A DNA stretch of 64,000 nt from Panulirus ornatus (GCF_036320965.1 NC_092271.1:24786536-24850535), one strand, 5' to 3'; positions 31,431-42,419 are shown, counted from the first letter of the stretch. Made by a program: numbers and translations. The notes: a model not told the origin generated them from the letters alone.

Positions 31431-31527
31431 CTGGTTAAAACTTCCTCACTAAATCTAGAAACGTCTGATTTGCCCCACATGTTCGTAGCGCCTTTCATAA
31501 AGTATCTCTGTCAACCCTATGCATATT
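31431..31527 (-). promoter_or_regulatory. TATA box with candidate first coding exon
   Basis: On the minus strand GATATAAATATGC (about 31515-31527) is followed by an ATG with A at -3 (31480). It opens MWGKSDVSRFSEEVLT and ends at CAG|GTGAGT (31431/31430). A second perfect donor, AAG|GTGAGT, lies 39 bp downstream. The spacing suits a TATA promoter plus initial exon. The product is unknown and no next exon was identified. Confidence 0.25.
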
Positions 31528-31928
31528 TATATCCATGAGTGCCACATTAGTATCATTATTTTTATCTTTACTATCATCATCAGTGAACTACCTACCTTCC
31601 ACCTTCGTCATTTTCACCACATCACAGGCTTACTGCAGGGAACACTTCATCACCAGAATACATCAAGATTCTCAATAACTAATTATCATACCAACAAATA
31701 CACTTTTTGCATACATCAACGCTACTCTTTATTTCTAAATGTAAACAAAATACCACCGGTAACGTCCAGCGTTTAGGGGATTGAATCCTAGATTATGGTC
31801 ATGATCTGCTTACTCTCCAGCAGCACAGGGGGATTTCAACCCACCCAGCTTTTGTTTACAAAAAGTACTTTACTTAATGACACAGCAATACAGAAAAATA
31901 TATATATATATATCAAATAGTATCAATT

Positions 31929-32092
31929 ACTACTTCTACTACTCCTACAGCTATTACTTCTAGTGCTACTACTACTACTTCTACCTATACTACTACTACT
32001 ACTACTATTACTACTACCTCTTCTACTGCTACTAATACTTCTACTACTACCTACTACTACTACTACTACTACAACTACTACTAACTGCTACT
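31929..32092. repeat. (TAC)n imperfect microsatellite
   Basis: TAC triplets with TTC and TAT variants. Confidence 0.9.
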
Positions 32093-33044
32093 GGGGATTC
32101 AAACGCTTCCAACCAGACATTCAAAAGTGCCTCGTGTTATGAAACTTAACAAAGTAGTTTTATTAAACGCACAACGTGTCCAGTTTTATGAAACATTTAA
32201 TTTCGTGTGATGTTAACGTCCAGCGCCGCTGCAAGTCTGACTCGTTTAAATTCTTATCTCCCCAGGGCGAGAGCCGCCCACCCACCCACCCCACACACAC
32301 GAGGTCTTAGCCCTCCACAGGTGTGAAGATCTCCTTCCTTGTGGGAAGTTTCGAGGGCGGTCAGGTGTTCGAGGAGGACCTCGAGACGTATTTTAAAGGC
32401 TGGAGTATGAGGTGGTGGCGGGAGAAGGCCTTTAACCATGCTTGACAGTAAGGTTGGAGTGTGAGGGTAGTGTGAGACGGGCGAAACTATTCTCCTGTTT
32501 GTAAGAGTGACTGTCCTTCTCTGTCCATCCGTCTACTTGTGTCTGTCCCTCTCTAGGATGGTGTACCTACCTGTCTACAGAATGACAGTCTATTTCTCAG
32601 ACTGTCTGTCTCTTCACGACTCGACTCCCGTAACTGTCTCTCTGTCTCTCTTACACAATCAAGACAGTCCGTCAGTATCTCTGTCCATGACGGTTACTGT
32701 CTCATAGACAGTTAGGTGGATAAAATACGAAACCAGTTCATTCGTCTAATCAATCATTCGCACTTTCACACACCCAATCACTCATCATCCCAATCAGAAT
32801 GACAGTAACACCGAGTATATCTGTCTCCCAATCAACCAATTAGCCACTGAACGAGTCGGGTCAACCAGAATGCTCCTTTTACTCAACCAGTCCACAGGTC
32901 GACCAGTCTAAGGGGGGGGTCGACCCGATTGCCAGTCTGCCTGCCTATCAAGCTGGCTAGCCAGGCAGGCAGGCAGGCAGAGGATGGTACACCCCCTCCT
33001 CTTTAAGACTGACACAGCCGGTGTTTCACATACACATCACCACC
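32093..33044. other. Unique block with CTGTC-rich stretch
   Basis: Mostly high-complexity sequence. 32500-32705 is rich in CTGTCTSTC words related to the larger block at 50.3 kb. A (GGCA)n tract is at about 32961-32981. No supported gene. Confidence 0.4.
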
Positions 33045-33046
33045 AG

Positions 33047-33130
<84 letters not shown>
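33045..33130. repeat. (AC)n microsatellite with one interruption
   Basis: AC dinucleotides interrupted once by a CAA step. Confidence 0.95.
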
Positions 33131-33133
<3 letters not shown>

Positions 33134-33249
33134 CTAAAACTGACAATAATTCAAGATCATTAACTCTGTCGGTTGATAATGGCTTGGAAACAAACTTAGA
33201 AAAAGAAAATGTGTTGTAAATGTGCAGATAATGTAAATAATACGGAACA

Positions 33250-33620
33250 AAAATGCGCAAAATCTGTTTAAATAAGATCTATCACATTATCAACGCAATT
33301 TTCTTTTTTTTTTGTAAATAAATTCGTAATGTTTAAAACGAACCAATTCCCTTTAAATACGATAAAAACCTCTGTCAGTCCCACATTTCAACTGTTATTT
33401 CCACGATAAATATTCAGCCCGTTCAACCATTCATTGATATTAGCGTTGCAATTCGAAATCAGACACGAATTCTGAAAACGGGTCGCCCACAACAACGCAA
33501 ATTATTGTCGTGTGCATAAATTTGCCGGGAACCCATGGCAGCAGATTGCAACGCTCTCATCACAGGTTTCCAATGACGACCATAAAAAATGGTTATTCTA
33601 CGCCACCTAATTAGATATAA
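33250..33620. promoter_or_regulatory. Repeat-free motif-rich block (possible cis-regulatory DNA)
   Basis: No simple repeats in a repeat-saturated region. It contains CATTGATATTAG, GATAAATATTCAGC, and an ACAAC...GCAAAT...TATTGT arrangement resembling paired SOX sites around a POU half-site. Function is inference from composition. Confidence 0.2.
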
Positions 33621-33629
33621 GTAATAATC

Positions 33630-34204
33630 TAACTCCCCCTCCCTCACTCCCTCCCTCTCTATCCTGTATTGGCAACGCGTGACAACAAGGAGAGCATGGT
33701 AACGGTGTGTTGTCACATGAGGTTGAAAATGGTAACACCAGCTTTTATCTCTGAGGTTATCATGTCTAACCAGGCCACAGCAAGGAATGGGATCGAGAGA
33801 GTGTCCAATTCCCTTGGCCTAAAAGAGAAGATCGGATCTCTCTCTATAGCTAATCATCCTCACATATACATCTCGCATATTCCAGGCAGCTGGGTCATCT
33901 ATGACCTTGTCTCCTTATAGAGACGTATAGAGACAGATCCTTTAAGTGTTCTAAACAGCTTTGGTTCCACATGACTGGAGATACAACGTATGGCTATCCT
34001 TACTGACTGTTAACTGGAGGGTCATCTAAGGGGGGGTCTTCTTCTGGGGGTGCTGAGAATAGGACAATGTTGGGGAAACGAGAAATAAAATAGGTCATAA
34101 CAGACTCGCCAGCTTAACCCAGGTCCTCCATCATCTGTCAGACAGTGTGACAGGCGAGGGGTGGGTATTTAAATATAGCAGCCTTCACAAAGCCATGACG
34201 GACA

Positions 34205-34208
<4 letters not shown>
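33630..34208. other. Unique block, no gene seen
   Basis: High-complexity sequence with an 83-codon ORF at 33669-33920 that lacks any support. Confidence 0.35.

Positions 34209-34235
<27 letters not shown>
34209..34235. repeat. (AT)13 microsatellite
   Basis: Short pure AT run. Confidence 0.85.
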
Positions 34236-34238
<3 letters not shown>

Positions 34239-35121
34239 AGGGAGTCGTGAATTTCTTACCAATATGGATATCACATGACATTCTATTTATCATTTTTTAC
34301 ATTGAATCTAATTCATCTATTGTTATCATTCTTATCATCATCATCATCATCATTGTCACGTCTATCTCCTTTCTATCTGATTTCCACTGAGTTTTAGAAG
34401 GCAGCTACAGAGAGTGGAAGTGTGCAAACGAGGCCATTGTTCCTCCGTTCCTGACGCCACTTCGCTCTATATCCCTCCTGAGATCCTGGCCCTTAAATGG
34501 AGGTAATTATTCCAGAGTGGGTGCAAGTCACCCGTGGTAGGCTGCTGGAGTAAGGTAGAGCAAGCGAGGATTTCCATATCTGAATTTCCCCAGGTCGGAA
34601 TATCACAGTAACTCCACAATATTACATTTCCACAAGGTGGGTCGCAGGATGACCCGTGTGTGTGTGTGTGGATATATATATATATATGTACCATCCCCTG
34701 ATACGCTTCTCCTCCTACCATTTTGTTGGCTCTGGTGATTCACAAAATTTCAATTCCCTGTTAATATAAACGTTCATGACATTTTCTCTCTCGCATGGGT
34801 AGTGATTATTTTTTTTTGTATCAGCTCCTACTCACTGAACTGCTGGTTAGCTGGTAGTTTGGACTTGAGGGAAATCATCCGCCAGAGGCAAATCTAAGGC
34901 CGTCAAAGGCAGGCCAACCGAAAATGAAGTAGTGGCGTCTTCAATCGGTTAGGTTCATCCCAATATTACACAATTTCTCTCTGTGCAGATAGATGGTCGT
35001 TCATGTAATGCGCTGCGTGTGAGTTACACATTCAAGTTCAGATAGATACCAGGCACATATCAATACATCAAACATTTATACCACTATCATGACAAAATGT
35101 ACACACCTTATACTGAATTTG

Positions 35122-35123
<2 letters not shown>
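34236..35123. other. Unique block, no gene seen
   Basis: High-complexity sequence with short (ATC)n near 34336 and a (GT)6-(AT)n at about 34658-34686. Confidence 0.4.

Positions 35124-35198
<75 letters not shown>
35124..35198. repeat. (AT)37 tract abutting dispersed element copy 2
   Basis: Pure AT dinucleotides directly joined to the element that continues to about 35325. Confidence 0.95.
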
Positions 35199-35202
<4 letters not shown>

Positions 35203-35325
35203 ATAACTACGAGGAAATCAAGACACGGTAAGTTCCCAAGTGCACTTTCGTGTAATGATCACATCGTCAGGGGAGATACCACAAGACTGAGACAGAAGAC
35301 GTAGAACAGTCAGTTGGTATACGAG
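35199..35325 (-). mobile_element. Dispersed retroelement-like terminus, copy 2
   Basis: The core at 35230-35276 is nearly identical to copy 1. On the minus strand this copy reads CTGACGA instead of CTGATGA, so a hammerhead-like core would be damaged here. The AACAGTCAGTTGGTATA block follows at about 35313. Confidence 0.5.
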
Positions 35326-35561
35326 GAAGAGACGTAGCTAAGACGCCATTGGTGAACAAGCGTTACTGGATGATGGTGGTATTAGATGCCTCATTAGAAA
35401 ACGGATGAGATAAATAAACAAATGAAATGTGTCGAGTATCTGAAAGATAAGCGATGTTTCCACGAAGACCGATCGATGAAGCTGTTCGTGCTGGCAGACA
35501 GCACTACGTTAATCCACAAGAATTAATTTCTTCTGATTGTGGCGTGTATCATACCAAAGAT

Positions 35562-35563
<2 letters not shown>

Positions 35564-35615
<52 letters not shown>
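35564..35615. repeat. (GT)26 microsatellite
   Basis: Pure GT dinucleotides. Confidence 0.95.
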
Positions 35616-35616
<1 letters not shown>

Positions 35617-35794
35617 TGGCTTCCTGGTCCGGGACATTTGGCAAGATGCACGACTCAGAATATCCTGACACGAGACACCGTCTCTACAAAATACTCCAGA
35701 CATTCTTCTGTGAAATGATTTCAATATGGAACTCACCCCACCACCCCACCATCACCAGAGGAGGCACTTGCAAAAATGAAACTGGAATTCTTTT

Positions 35795-35808
35795 GTGCGT
35801 GTGTGTGT

Positions 35809-35882
<74 letters not shown>
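35795..35882. repeat. (GT)n microsatellite with two interruptions
   Basis: GT dinucleotides with single GTAT and TTT interruptions. Confidence 0.95.
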
Positions 35883-36015
35883 TCGGTTGAAATGTATCAA
35901 AGAAAGTAAATTCATATCTGCAAGAGGAATATTCCAGGACTTCCAGTTACCTCCACCTTTCTCGGCCACCTTTGGGCCAGCTTTTTTTCTTTTTTTCCAC
36001 CCTTTTTTTTATGAG

Positions 36016-36162
36016 ATGGTGGAGGATCCAGGGGAGAGGGGAAGGGGGTTAGGTGTGGATGGGGTCGCGAGGGCTGGGGGAAGGGGGGAAGAGGGGGTAG
36101 AATACTCGCCACTAAAATCCTGGAAAGATATTATGGTGGCAGCCAACGCCTGGGGGTGTCAG
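36016..36162 (+). CDS. Candidate 49-codon exon
   Basis: A long polypyrimidine tract ends in TATGAG, directly followed by an ATG. The frame is G-rich at first and then varied (VEYSPLKSWKDIMVAANAWG). It ends in phase at CAG|GTGAGG. The acceptor is non-ideal (GAG). The product is unknown. An inverted-repeat element lies 75 bp downstream, in the putative intron. Confidence 0.2.
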
Positions 36163-36235
36163 GTGAGGAGCCGGCTTGCCCTGCTGGCCACAGCTCGGTG
36201 CGTTACCGTGCAAGGTCAGGTTACGTGGTCGATGT

Positions 36236-36412
36236 GCCACGACGGTACGGACCCTTGATGTACACGACGGTACGGACTCTGATGCAAGATAGTGCGATCC
36301 TCTCGGGTACGACGGCCCGTCCTCTTACCCACCTCAGGGTCAGGTCAAAGGCCAGCCGGCCGTGAGAACCATCGGTTGTACCATCGTGGTTAAGGGTCGA
36401 ACCATTATGCTG
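36236..36412. repeat. 21-bp inverted-repeat element (locus 5)
   Basis: Two minus-strand units on the left, a core with AGGTCAAAGGCCAG (36342-36355), then two degenerate plus-strand units on the right. Confidence 0.6.
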
Positions 36413-36584
36413 GTAGGGTTAAATATTCACGTTACATTAAGTTTAATGGCGCGGTTAAGTCTAGCTGGTTAGGTTACGGCAGGTGGTTAAGTTTGGTTGG
36501 GTTCAAGGATGTAAAAAACGAGGCCCAAATACCATTCAGAATAAGCCAATGGTAAAGGGGTCTCTCCCCCCAAGCTGCCTTGCT

Positions 36585-37030
36585 AGAACACATGGATGGA
36601 TGGTCCGGGTCCGCTGGAACACACGGCTGGGTGAGATGTACCCTCCTGGGATGGTCTGGATCTCCTGGAACACAGGCTTGGAGGGTCTGGATTCCCCCTG
36701 GAACAAACAGCTGGGTGACCTAGATCCTCCTGGAACACACGGCTGGCTGGTCTGGATCCTGCTGGAACATACGGCTGAGTGGTCTGGATCCTGCTGGAAC
36801 ATACGGCTGAGTGGTCTGGATCCTGCTGGAGCACATGGCTGAGTGATCTGGATCCTGTGGGGCACACGGCTGAGTGGTCTGGATCCTGCTGGAACACATG
36901 GCTGAGTGGTCTAGATCCTGCTGGAACACGTGACTGAGTGGTTTGGATCCTGCTGGAACATACGGCTTCAAGGTCCGGCTCCTGCTGAAACACACGGCTG
37001 GATGGACTGGATCCGCCTGGAGCACAGATA
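36585..37030. repeat. 32-bp minisatellite, about 14 copies
   Basis: Units of ACGGCTGAGTGGTCTGGATC plus CTGCTGGAACAT. Copies at 36771, 36803 and 36835 are exactly 32 bp apart, with divergence at the edges. Open minus frames shift every copy and are not coding. Confidence 0.95.
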
Positions 37031-37189
37031 AGCCTCGCCCTATGGAATACCGAGTCTCCAGCATCGTATCCTGGAAAGCCATTCGGCGCGGTGGTACAGG
37101 AAACAATATCATGTTGTAACCTCAGGCCCTGCTGGTCTTCAGAGCCTTGTGCCAGATGCAAACAAGTCTCCAGGGAATGTCCAGGCTCG

Positions 37190-37490
37190 AGGGAAGAGAT
37201 ACGAGCGTTATTGGAAAACATGGAAATGATACAAGTGTTACTGGAAACATGAAAATGGTACTAGTGTTACTGGAAACAGAAATGATACAAGTGTTGCTGG
37301 AACAAGGAAATGATACTAGTATTACTGGAAACAAAGACATGACACTAGTGTTACTGGAAACGGGATGTAAGATACAAGTATTACTGGAAACAGATAAAAG
37401 GATGCTAGTGTTACTGGAAACAAGAAAAACATAGTGTTTCGGGAAGCAACGACGATAAAAAGATAAAAGTGTCACTGGAAACATAGAAAG
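37190..37490. repeat. About 33-bp minisatellite, 8-9 copies
   Basis: Units of GTGTTACTGGAAACA plus a variable AWRRAAATGATACAA. The TACTGGAAACA core resembles the CTGGAACA core of the array just upstream, so they may be related. Confidence 0.9.
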
Positions 37491-38004
37491 CTTTATTGTT
37501 TGAACCAGGCAATATTCGAACCACTGCCGGACTGGAATGATGACACAAACTTCAGTTTTCGTTATTCCCCTACATGACAGGAATACATCTGGTGCACTAA
37601 CCTGTCTCGCTGTAAACAACCAGCGCCCCTAGTGTGCGCCAGCAGGAATCTGCCTACACTCCACTCCATACCCAAACTCCTGCTGTTCCTAATACTCCAT
37701 CACGAAGATATGAGCTACACAGAGAGCAAAATACACATCCTGGTCTTATCATCATCCCCTCGTGGTGTTTTCCAGAGTTCTTAAAAAACCTGGCGCACCG
37801 GTCCAGTGAGCCACAGCTGACGCAGCTTGATCTGCATCAAGAATCACACCTTATTACCTCCAGTCTGGCCCACTGCCCTCACCTGGCGGTGTCTGAGCTG
37901 GCGGCGCCGTATGTAACCCCTCCAGCATCGCTAGGTACAAGGAGTCTCCCATGGCAAGATGGTAGTCTAACACCTTTTGCGGGGCAATGATCATGGCCTT
38001 GTTG
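37491..38004. other. Unique block, no gene seen
   Basis: High-complexity sequence with a 118-codon ORF at 37634-37990 that has no recognisable feature. Confidence 0.35.
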
Positions 38005-38087
38005 TGACCTGACCCTTGACAGTCCAGTCAAAGGTCAAGCCTCCATGATCCGAGGGTCGCACCGTCGTGTTCGAAGGAGTTACCACC
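38005..38087 (+). repeat. One-armed 21-bp element (locus 6)
   Basis: Core relics (GACCTGACCCTTGAC, GTCAAAGGTCAAGCCTCCAT) are joined to about one and a half plus-strand units (GAGGGTCGCACCGTCGTGTT). Confidence 0.6.
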
Positions 38088-38361
38088 ATACCAAATGTAC
38101 GTCACACAGACCGACGAACACTGAGCCAACATTACGTGCGTCAGGAGATACGTGAGGCAGGCGGCCGTCGGCTTCAGCACCTCGCCTCAACACTCTCTGT
38201 AGGAGGAGGTCCTCATGCAAGACGCCCTGCTGCTGCTGCTGGAATAAGCTAGACCAGCCGGGTGAGGATGGCGCCTGGAACGTTCCTTTCTCGTACCCAT
38301 GGTCCGTTGTGAAAGAAACTGTGCCCTGGAAGGATACTGGTGGTCCGTGAGTTTTATCCGG

Positions 38362-38465
38362 GCACGGTTCTTCTGGGGGGGATGGTACTTCTGTAGACGG
38401 TACCTCTGAGGAACGGTTCTCTGGGAGACGGTAACTCTGGAGACGGTAATTCTGGTAGTGTGGTC
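38362..38465. repeat. About 16-bp GGAGACGGTAACTCT repeat, 6-7 degenerate copies
   Basis: Variants of GAGACGGTAACTCTGG recur every 15-18 bp. Confidence 0.7.
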
Positions 38466-38584
38466 CAACTGAGTGTGGTACATGACAGATATGCAAGCAC
38501 GAGGCCAGGAGACATCCTCAATTACCAAATAGACTTTTCGAGAGTACATGATTATCAAACATTTAAAGAACATCCCTAAAATCT

Positions 38585-38586
<2 letters not shown>

Positions 38587-38634
<48 letters not shown>

Positions 38635-38645
38635 AGTGTGTGTGT
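38587..38645. repeat. (GT)29 microsatellite
   Basis: Nearly pure GT dinucleotides. Confidence 0.95.
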
Positions 38646-39005
38646 AGGCACGTGGATCACACCCGACCCCAAACGACCCCGGCCACTACGAATGAGTCAA
38701 CATAAACCATTCAGGTGCCAATCGCCCGCCTTTCGGGACGCCAGTAATCCCCTTCCTGCGGTCTTTGTGTCGACGCCACGCTGACGCTAACACCACAACC
38801 GCGACCTGAGGCGCCCCCCAGCACACTCTATGGTGGCGTGGGACAACCACAGCAACCCAGGGGCTGTCCATCCCCCTGTCCATCTCAACCCTGATCCTCT
38901 CTTTCAACTGATGTCAACTGAAGAGTTAAACCTGTACACTCGATAGCAAGAGTAGTGGGAGACCCTTTTTTTTCACAGATTCTCTCTGGTGCCTTATCAG
39001 CTTCA

Positions 39006-39008
<3 letters not shown>

Positions 39009-39061
<53 letters not shown>
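39009..39061. repeat. (CT)26 microsatellite
   Basis: Pure CT dinucleotides. Confidence 0.95.
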
Positions 39062-39065
<4 letters not shown>

Positions 39066-39284
39066 GGTGACTTTCCTGTATAACCTATGTGGTTTAGGTG
39101 TGAGGATGAACAGCTGGGTTGACTGTGGGCCCAATGCCGCGCCCATTACTTGAACACCGTGCGTAAATTGAAAGTCAAGGATACTGACCAGTACACTACG
39201 GAAAGTTCACATTAATCCCTACAGCTATTACGGTGCCCACTTGTTTAGTTTACATTGTTTACATTATTCCGGGACAAACGCGAT

Positions 39285-39285
<1 letters not shown>

Positions 39286-39337
<52 letters not shown>
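39286..39337. repeat. (GT)26 microsatellite
   Basis: Pure GT dinucleotides. Confidence 0.95.
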
Positions 39338-39340
<3 letters not shown>

Positions 39341-39586
39341 TCAATAACAAATATATCTCGGGATTAACCAGAAAAAAAAAAAAAGTCGATAAAGATTGAC
39401 TTGACATATTGTTTCTCCACGCTGGGGGCTGGCTGGTGGGAAAGGGGTCAGGAGGAGGATGGGAGGGGGAAGGGGGGGGGACACATGCACAACTTGACAA
39501 AAGAGAATTGCATTTTGGCTGTCCACAGGAAATTGGACTTCCCTCACCATGACAGGAGCAAGGATAACCCCTAAAGCACCAGCCTA

Positions 39587-39587
<1 letters not shown>

Positions 39588-39660
<73 letters not shown>

Positions 39661-39778
39661 TCCCAAACTGTGCCACGGGCCAGGGGGAGGCACACGACAG
39701 CCCACTCATCCGAAGGAGAAAATATATATATATATATATACCAGAGCCAGGCCAGGCCAGGCCAGGTCAGGCCAGGCA
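39588..39778. repeat. (AT)34, second (AT)n and (CAGGC)n
   Basis: Pure AT at 39588-39656, a shorter AT run at 39722-39740, then seven GCCAGGCCAGG pentamer-type copies to 39778. Confidence 0.9.
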
Positions 39779-39878
39779 GCGCTGCCCACCTGATGTCTGT
39801 GAGACCCAGGGCAGAACATGTGACCGCCCGAGGGACGACCCGACCCGTGAAGTGCTGCATGAATCATTGTGAACAGCT

Positions 39879-40021
<143 letters not shown>

Positions 40022-40196
40022 AAGGTCCAATGTCTCATCACAGATCACATAATTGGCCAAACAGACCACTGGTTGTTTGGGTTGTCCTTAGGCTCGTCAA
40101 ACTACCAGAGGGTCATTCTGGCCGCCAAACGTCAGGTCACAACGACCCATCGAAGTATACATATATATCGAACTCCTTCTTCAGGCGTCCAGGAAA

Positions 40197-40212
40197 GGGG
40201 GGGGGGGGGGGG
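40197..40212 (+). repeat. Poly-G run
   Basis: A run of about 15 Gs, followed by TTCGATCTACCCC, which gives a spurious T-arm-like look. Confidence 0.8.
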
Positions 40213-40213
40213 T

Positions 40214-40728
40214 TCGATCTACCCCATACACGCTCTCACTACAAGAAACAGGAATTACACACTTTTGAATAACTGGAAATACTCACGACAGAACACAGAG
40301 AATGTTATACTAAAATGTATTTAAACTTTTCCATCCCCACTCTGTTTCCCTTCCCCCCGAAAAAAAAAATTATAAAAAAAATCGCCCAGAATAATCGCGT
40401 ATGAAAAATATAATCCCTCAGGATTAACGGTGAATCTCCCTGGTGGATATATATTCTCCATCACGGGATCATTTTAATCCGCCCATCTATCGTCAAGCCA
40501 CAAGGCCTTTGGCTATCTTGCCAGCCCACACGATCGATCGCAGCGCCGCTGTCATCTGGACCCCAATCCCGTGCGATCAATAATAGCGATCAATGATCAG
40601 CCGATCACTCGTCACGGAAGATGGCGCCACATATCAGACCCCTAGATGGAACGTCAATGGTAAATCTTTCCTTTATCTTGGCACAGGAGGTCAGGTGTTC
40701 CGTCTTAGTACCATAAGGAGTATTCACA
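40214..40728. other. Unique block, no gene seen
   Basis: High-complexity sequence with several GATCGATC-type palindromes near 40530-40610. No supported gene. Confidence 0.4.
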
Positions 40729-40729
40729 T

Positions 40730-41123
40730 CCTTGAGTACGACGGTACGGTCCTTGAGTACGACGGTACGGTCCGTGAGTACGACGGTACGGTCCGTGAGT
40801 ATGACGGTACGGTCCTTGAGTACGACGATACGGTCCTTGAGTACGAGGGTATGATCCTTGAGCAAGACGATACGACCCACACGTATATAGTCTGGTCTTG
40901 ACCATACACCTTTAAGGATCGGGTTAAGAGCCAGTGTCATCATGCATATGGATCGTATCGTCATGCTCATGGATAGTACCGTCGTGCTCAAGGGTCGTAC
41001 CGTCGTGCTCAAGGGTCGTACCGTCGTGCTCAAGGGTCGTACCGTCGTGCTCAAGGGTCGTACCGTCGTGCTCAAGGGTCGTACCGTCGTGCTCAGGGAT
41101 CGTACCGTCGTGCTCGAAGGTCT
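40730..41123. repeat. Best-preserved 21-bp inverted-repeat element (locus 7)
   Basis: The left arm (40730-40878) has seven minus-strand units. The core (40879-40949) includes GTCTTGACC and GTGTCATCATGCATA. The right arm (40950-41123) has eight plus-strand units, most identical. The left arm differs systematically from the right (TACGGTCC and GAGTACGA in place of TACGACCC and GAGCACGA), so the arms homogenise within themselves but not with each other. Confidence 0.85.
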
Positions 41124-41538
41124 AAACAGGTGACCACCCTCCCTGAAAATGTCTGATCAAAGGGAGAAGAGAACTTCAAAAGAGATAATTAAAATTAGGT
41201 AATTAGTGTGGAGGGGATGAACTACATGGTTACCTCCTTCATGATGGGTATCAGGGACTCATCCCCTTCCCTCACTCCCTCAGGTTATAACCTCCTGACA
41301 CTTTTATCACAACATCTGCTCCCTCAGTCTTGCACTATACCATCTTGTCTCTGTATAGATGAAGAGTTTTAGATACTACCAATAATATCCCCCCAGCAGA
41401 TAATCTGGTCATAGATCATCTGGTCTTCCGTTATCTGTCCTTCCCACGCACTCTCCTACAGCAGATAACCTCGTCATAGGCCATCAGGCCTCCTGCTACC
41501 TCTCCTTCCCATGTACTGCCCTCGAAGCACCGACCATC

Positions 41539-41801
41539 AGTATAAATCCAGCTACTGTGTGTGTATGTGAGTGTGTGTGTGTGCCCCCCTCGCCGCGCCT
41601 CTTGCCTCCTGCCTCACCAGACGACCTGCCGTTGGAGGGGAATGGCCTCCATTTGTTTACAATGATGGCGCGCCTGAGGGGAGGAGGAGGAACCCGAAGC
41701 TCGCGCGATTAATTCTATCCGGACCAGCTGGCGTTCTTTACGAGGACGGCCGAGCACAGGAGCTACTGAATATACCCGACCGGTCAGGAGGATCGAGGCA
41801 G
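41539..41801 (+). promoter_or_regulatory. TATA box and candidate leader exon
   Basis: AGTATAAATCC at 41539-41549 lies upstream of a segment ending at CAG|GTTAGG (41801). An alternative view is an internal exon starting at 41621 after a very strong acceptor (CTTGCCTCCTGCCTCACCAG). In that view one frame is open to the donor (…PFVYNDGAPEGRRRNPKLA…). Two short uORFs occur (MASICLQ and one starting MMARLRG). Confidence 0.25.
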
Positions 41802-41870
41802 GTTAGGCGCTGAGTCCTTCGTCCATTCCGTATCCGTTTCCACTGACTATAATCCACCTGGATCCTACAG

Positions 41871-41945
41871 GGTTAAGGGGAAGTAACGATACTATTGAGC
41901 GACGGGATGAGAGATCTTAATCAGGGTCAGTGTCCCAGTCTCCAG
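41871..41945 (+). other. Candidate non-coding exon
   Basis: It is preceded by CTGAC (branch-like) and GATCCTACAG, and ends at CTCCAG|GTGAGTG, an ideal donor. All three frames contain stops, so it would be UTR or lncRNA. The gap from the upstream candidate donor is 69 bp, typical of small arthropod introns. Confidence 0.3.
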
Positions 41946-42115
41946 GTGAGTGTTTAAGATACGTTGTCGAGTCGGTTGTAACAGAGGAATACTCGAATCT
42001 AAGCCACGTATGCAAAGAGTTCATTTACAAGTCTTAATTACTTGTATAAATGGTACAAATGTCCTATCCGTCTGGTATGGGAGGCGGCGACCTTCCCCTC
42101 CCCGTCCGCCTCTAG

Positions 42116-42237
42116 TTGAGGATATCATGAAAGCCATACCCACAGCAGGAATGGTGGGGCCACGGCTGGCAGACGTTAATCTACATACGACATATATTCC
42201 TCCTCTTCCCCCCTCCACCTCTGCAAGTGCTCAATGA
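42116..42237 (+). CDS. Candidate terminal exon with 36-codon ORF
   Basis: An excellent acceptor (CCCCTCCCCGTCCGCCTCTAG) leads into a segment with ATG at 42127. It encodes 36 residues (starting MKAIPTAGMVGPRLADV) and ends at TGA. Linked with 41539-41945 it would make a short TATA-driven transcript. No homologue is recognised. Confidence 0.2.
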
Positions 42238-42417
42238 AAGCCGGGGTGGAGGGGAGACGGGAGTGGAGGGCAGACGACATGAGGGATCAATCGATGGTTT
42301 TTAGTTTATTTTTTGGTCATGTCGTCCCTCACTATGTTTTCGCACAGAGGAGCTATTGTGTGCTAGCCTGTGAGGGGTCGTGCTAACACTTTTATCTTGC
42401 CGCAGTATAGCAGTATG

Positions 42418-42419
<2 letters not shown>

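Noticed and set aside
36415..36500. Arthropod telomeric repeat (TTAGG)
   Set aside because: Only isolated GGTTAGGTTA words occur, with no tandem array.
36583..37221. 212-codon minus-strand ORF
   Set aside because: The 32-bp unit shifts frame in each copy, so the peptide is not a real repeat protein.
40205..40225. GGGTTCGATCTACCCC as tRNA T-arm
   Set aside because: The G side is the edge of a poly-G run, and no other tRNA feature is present.
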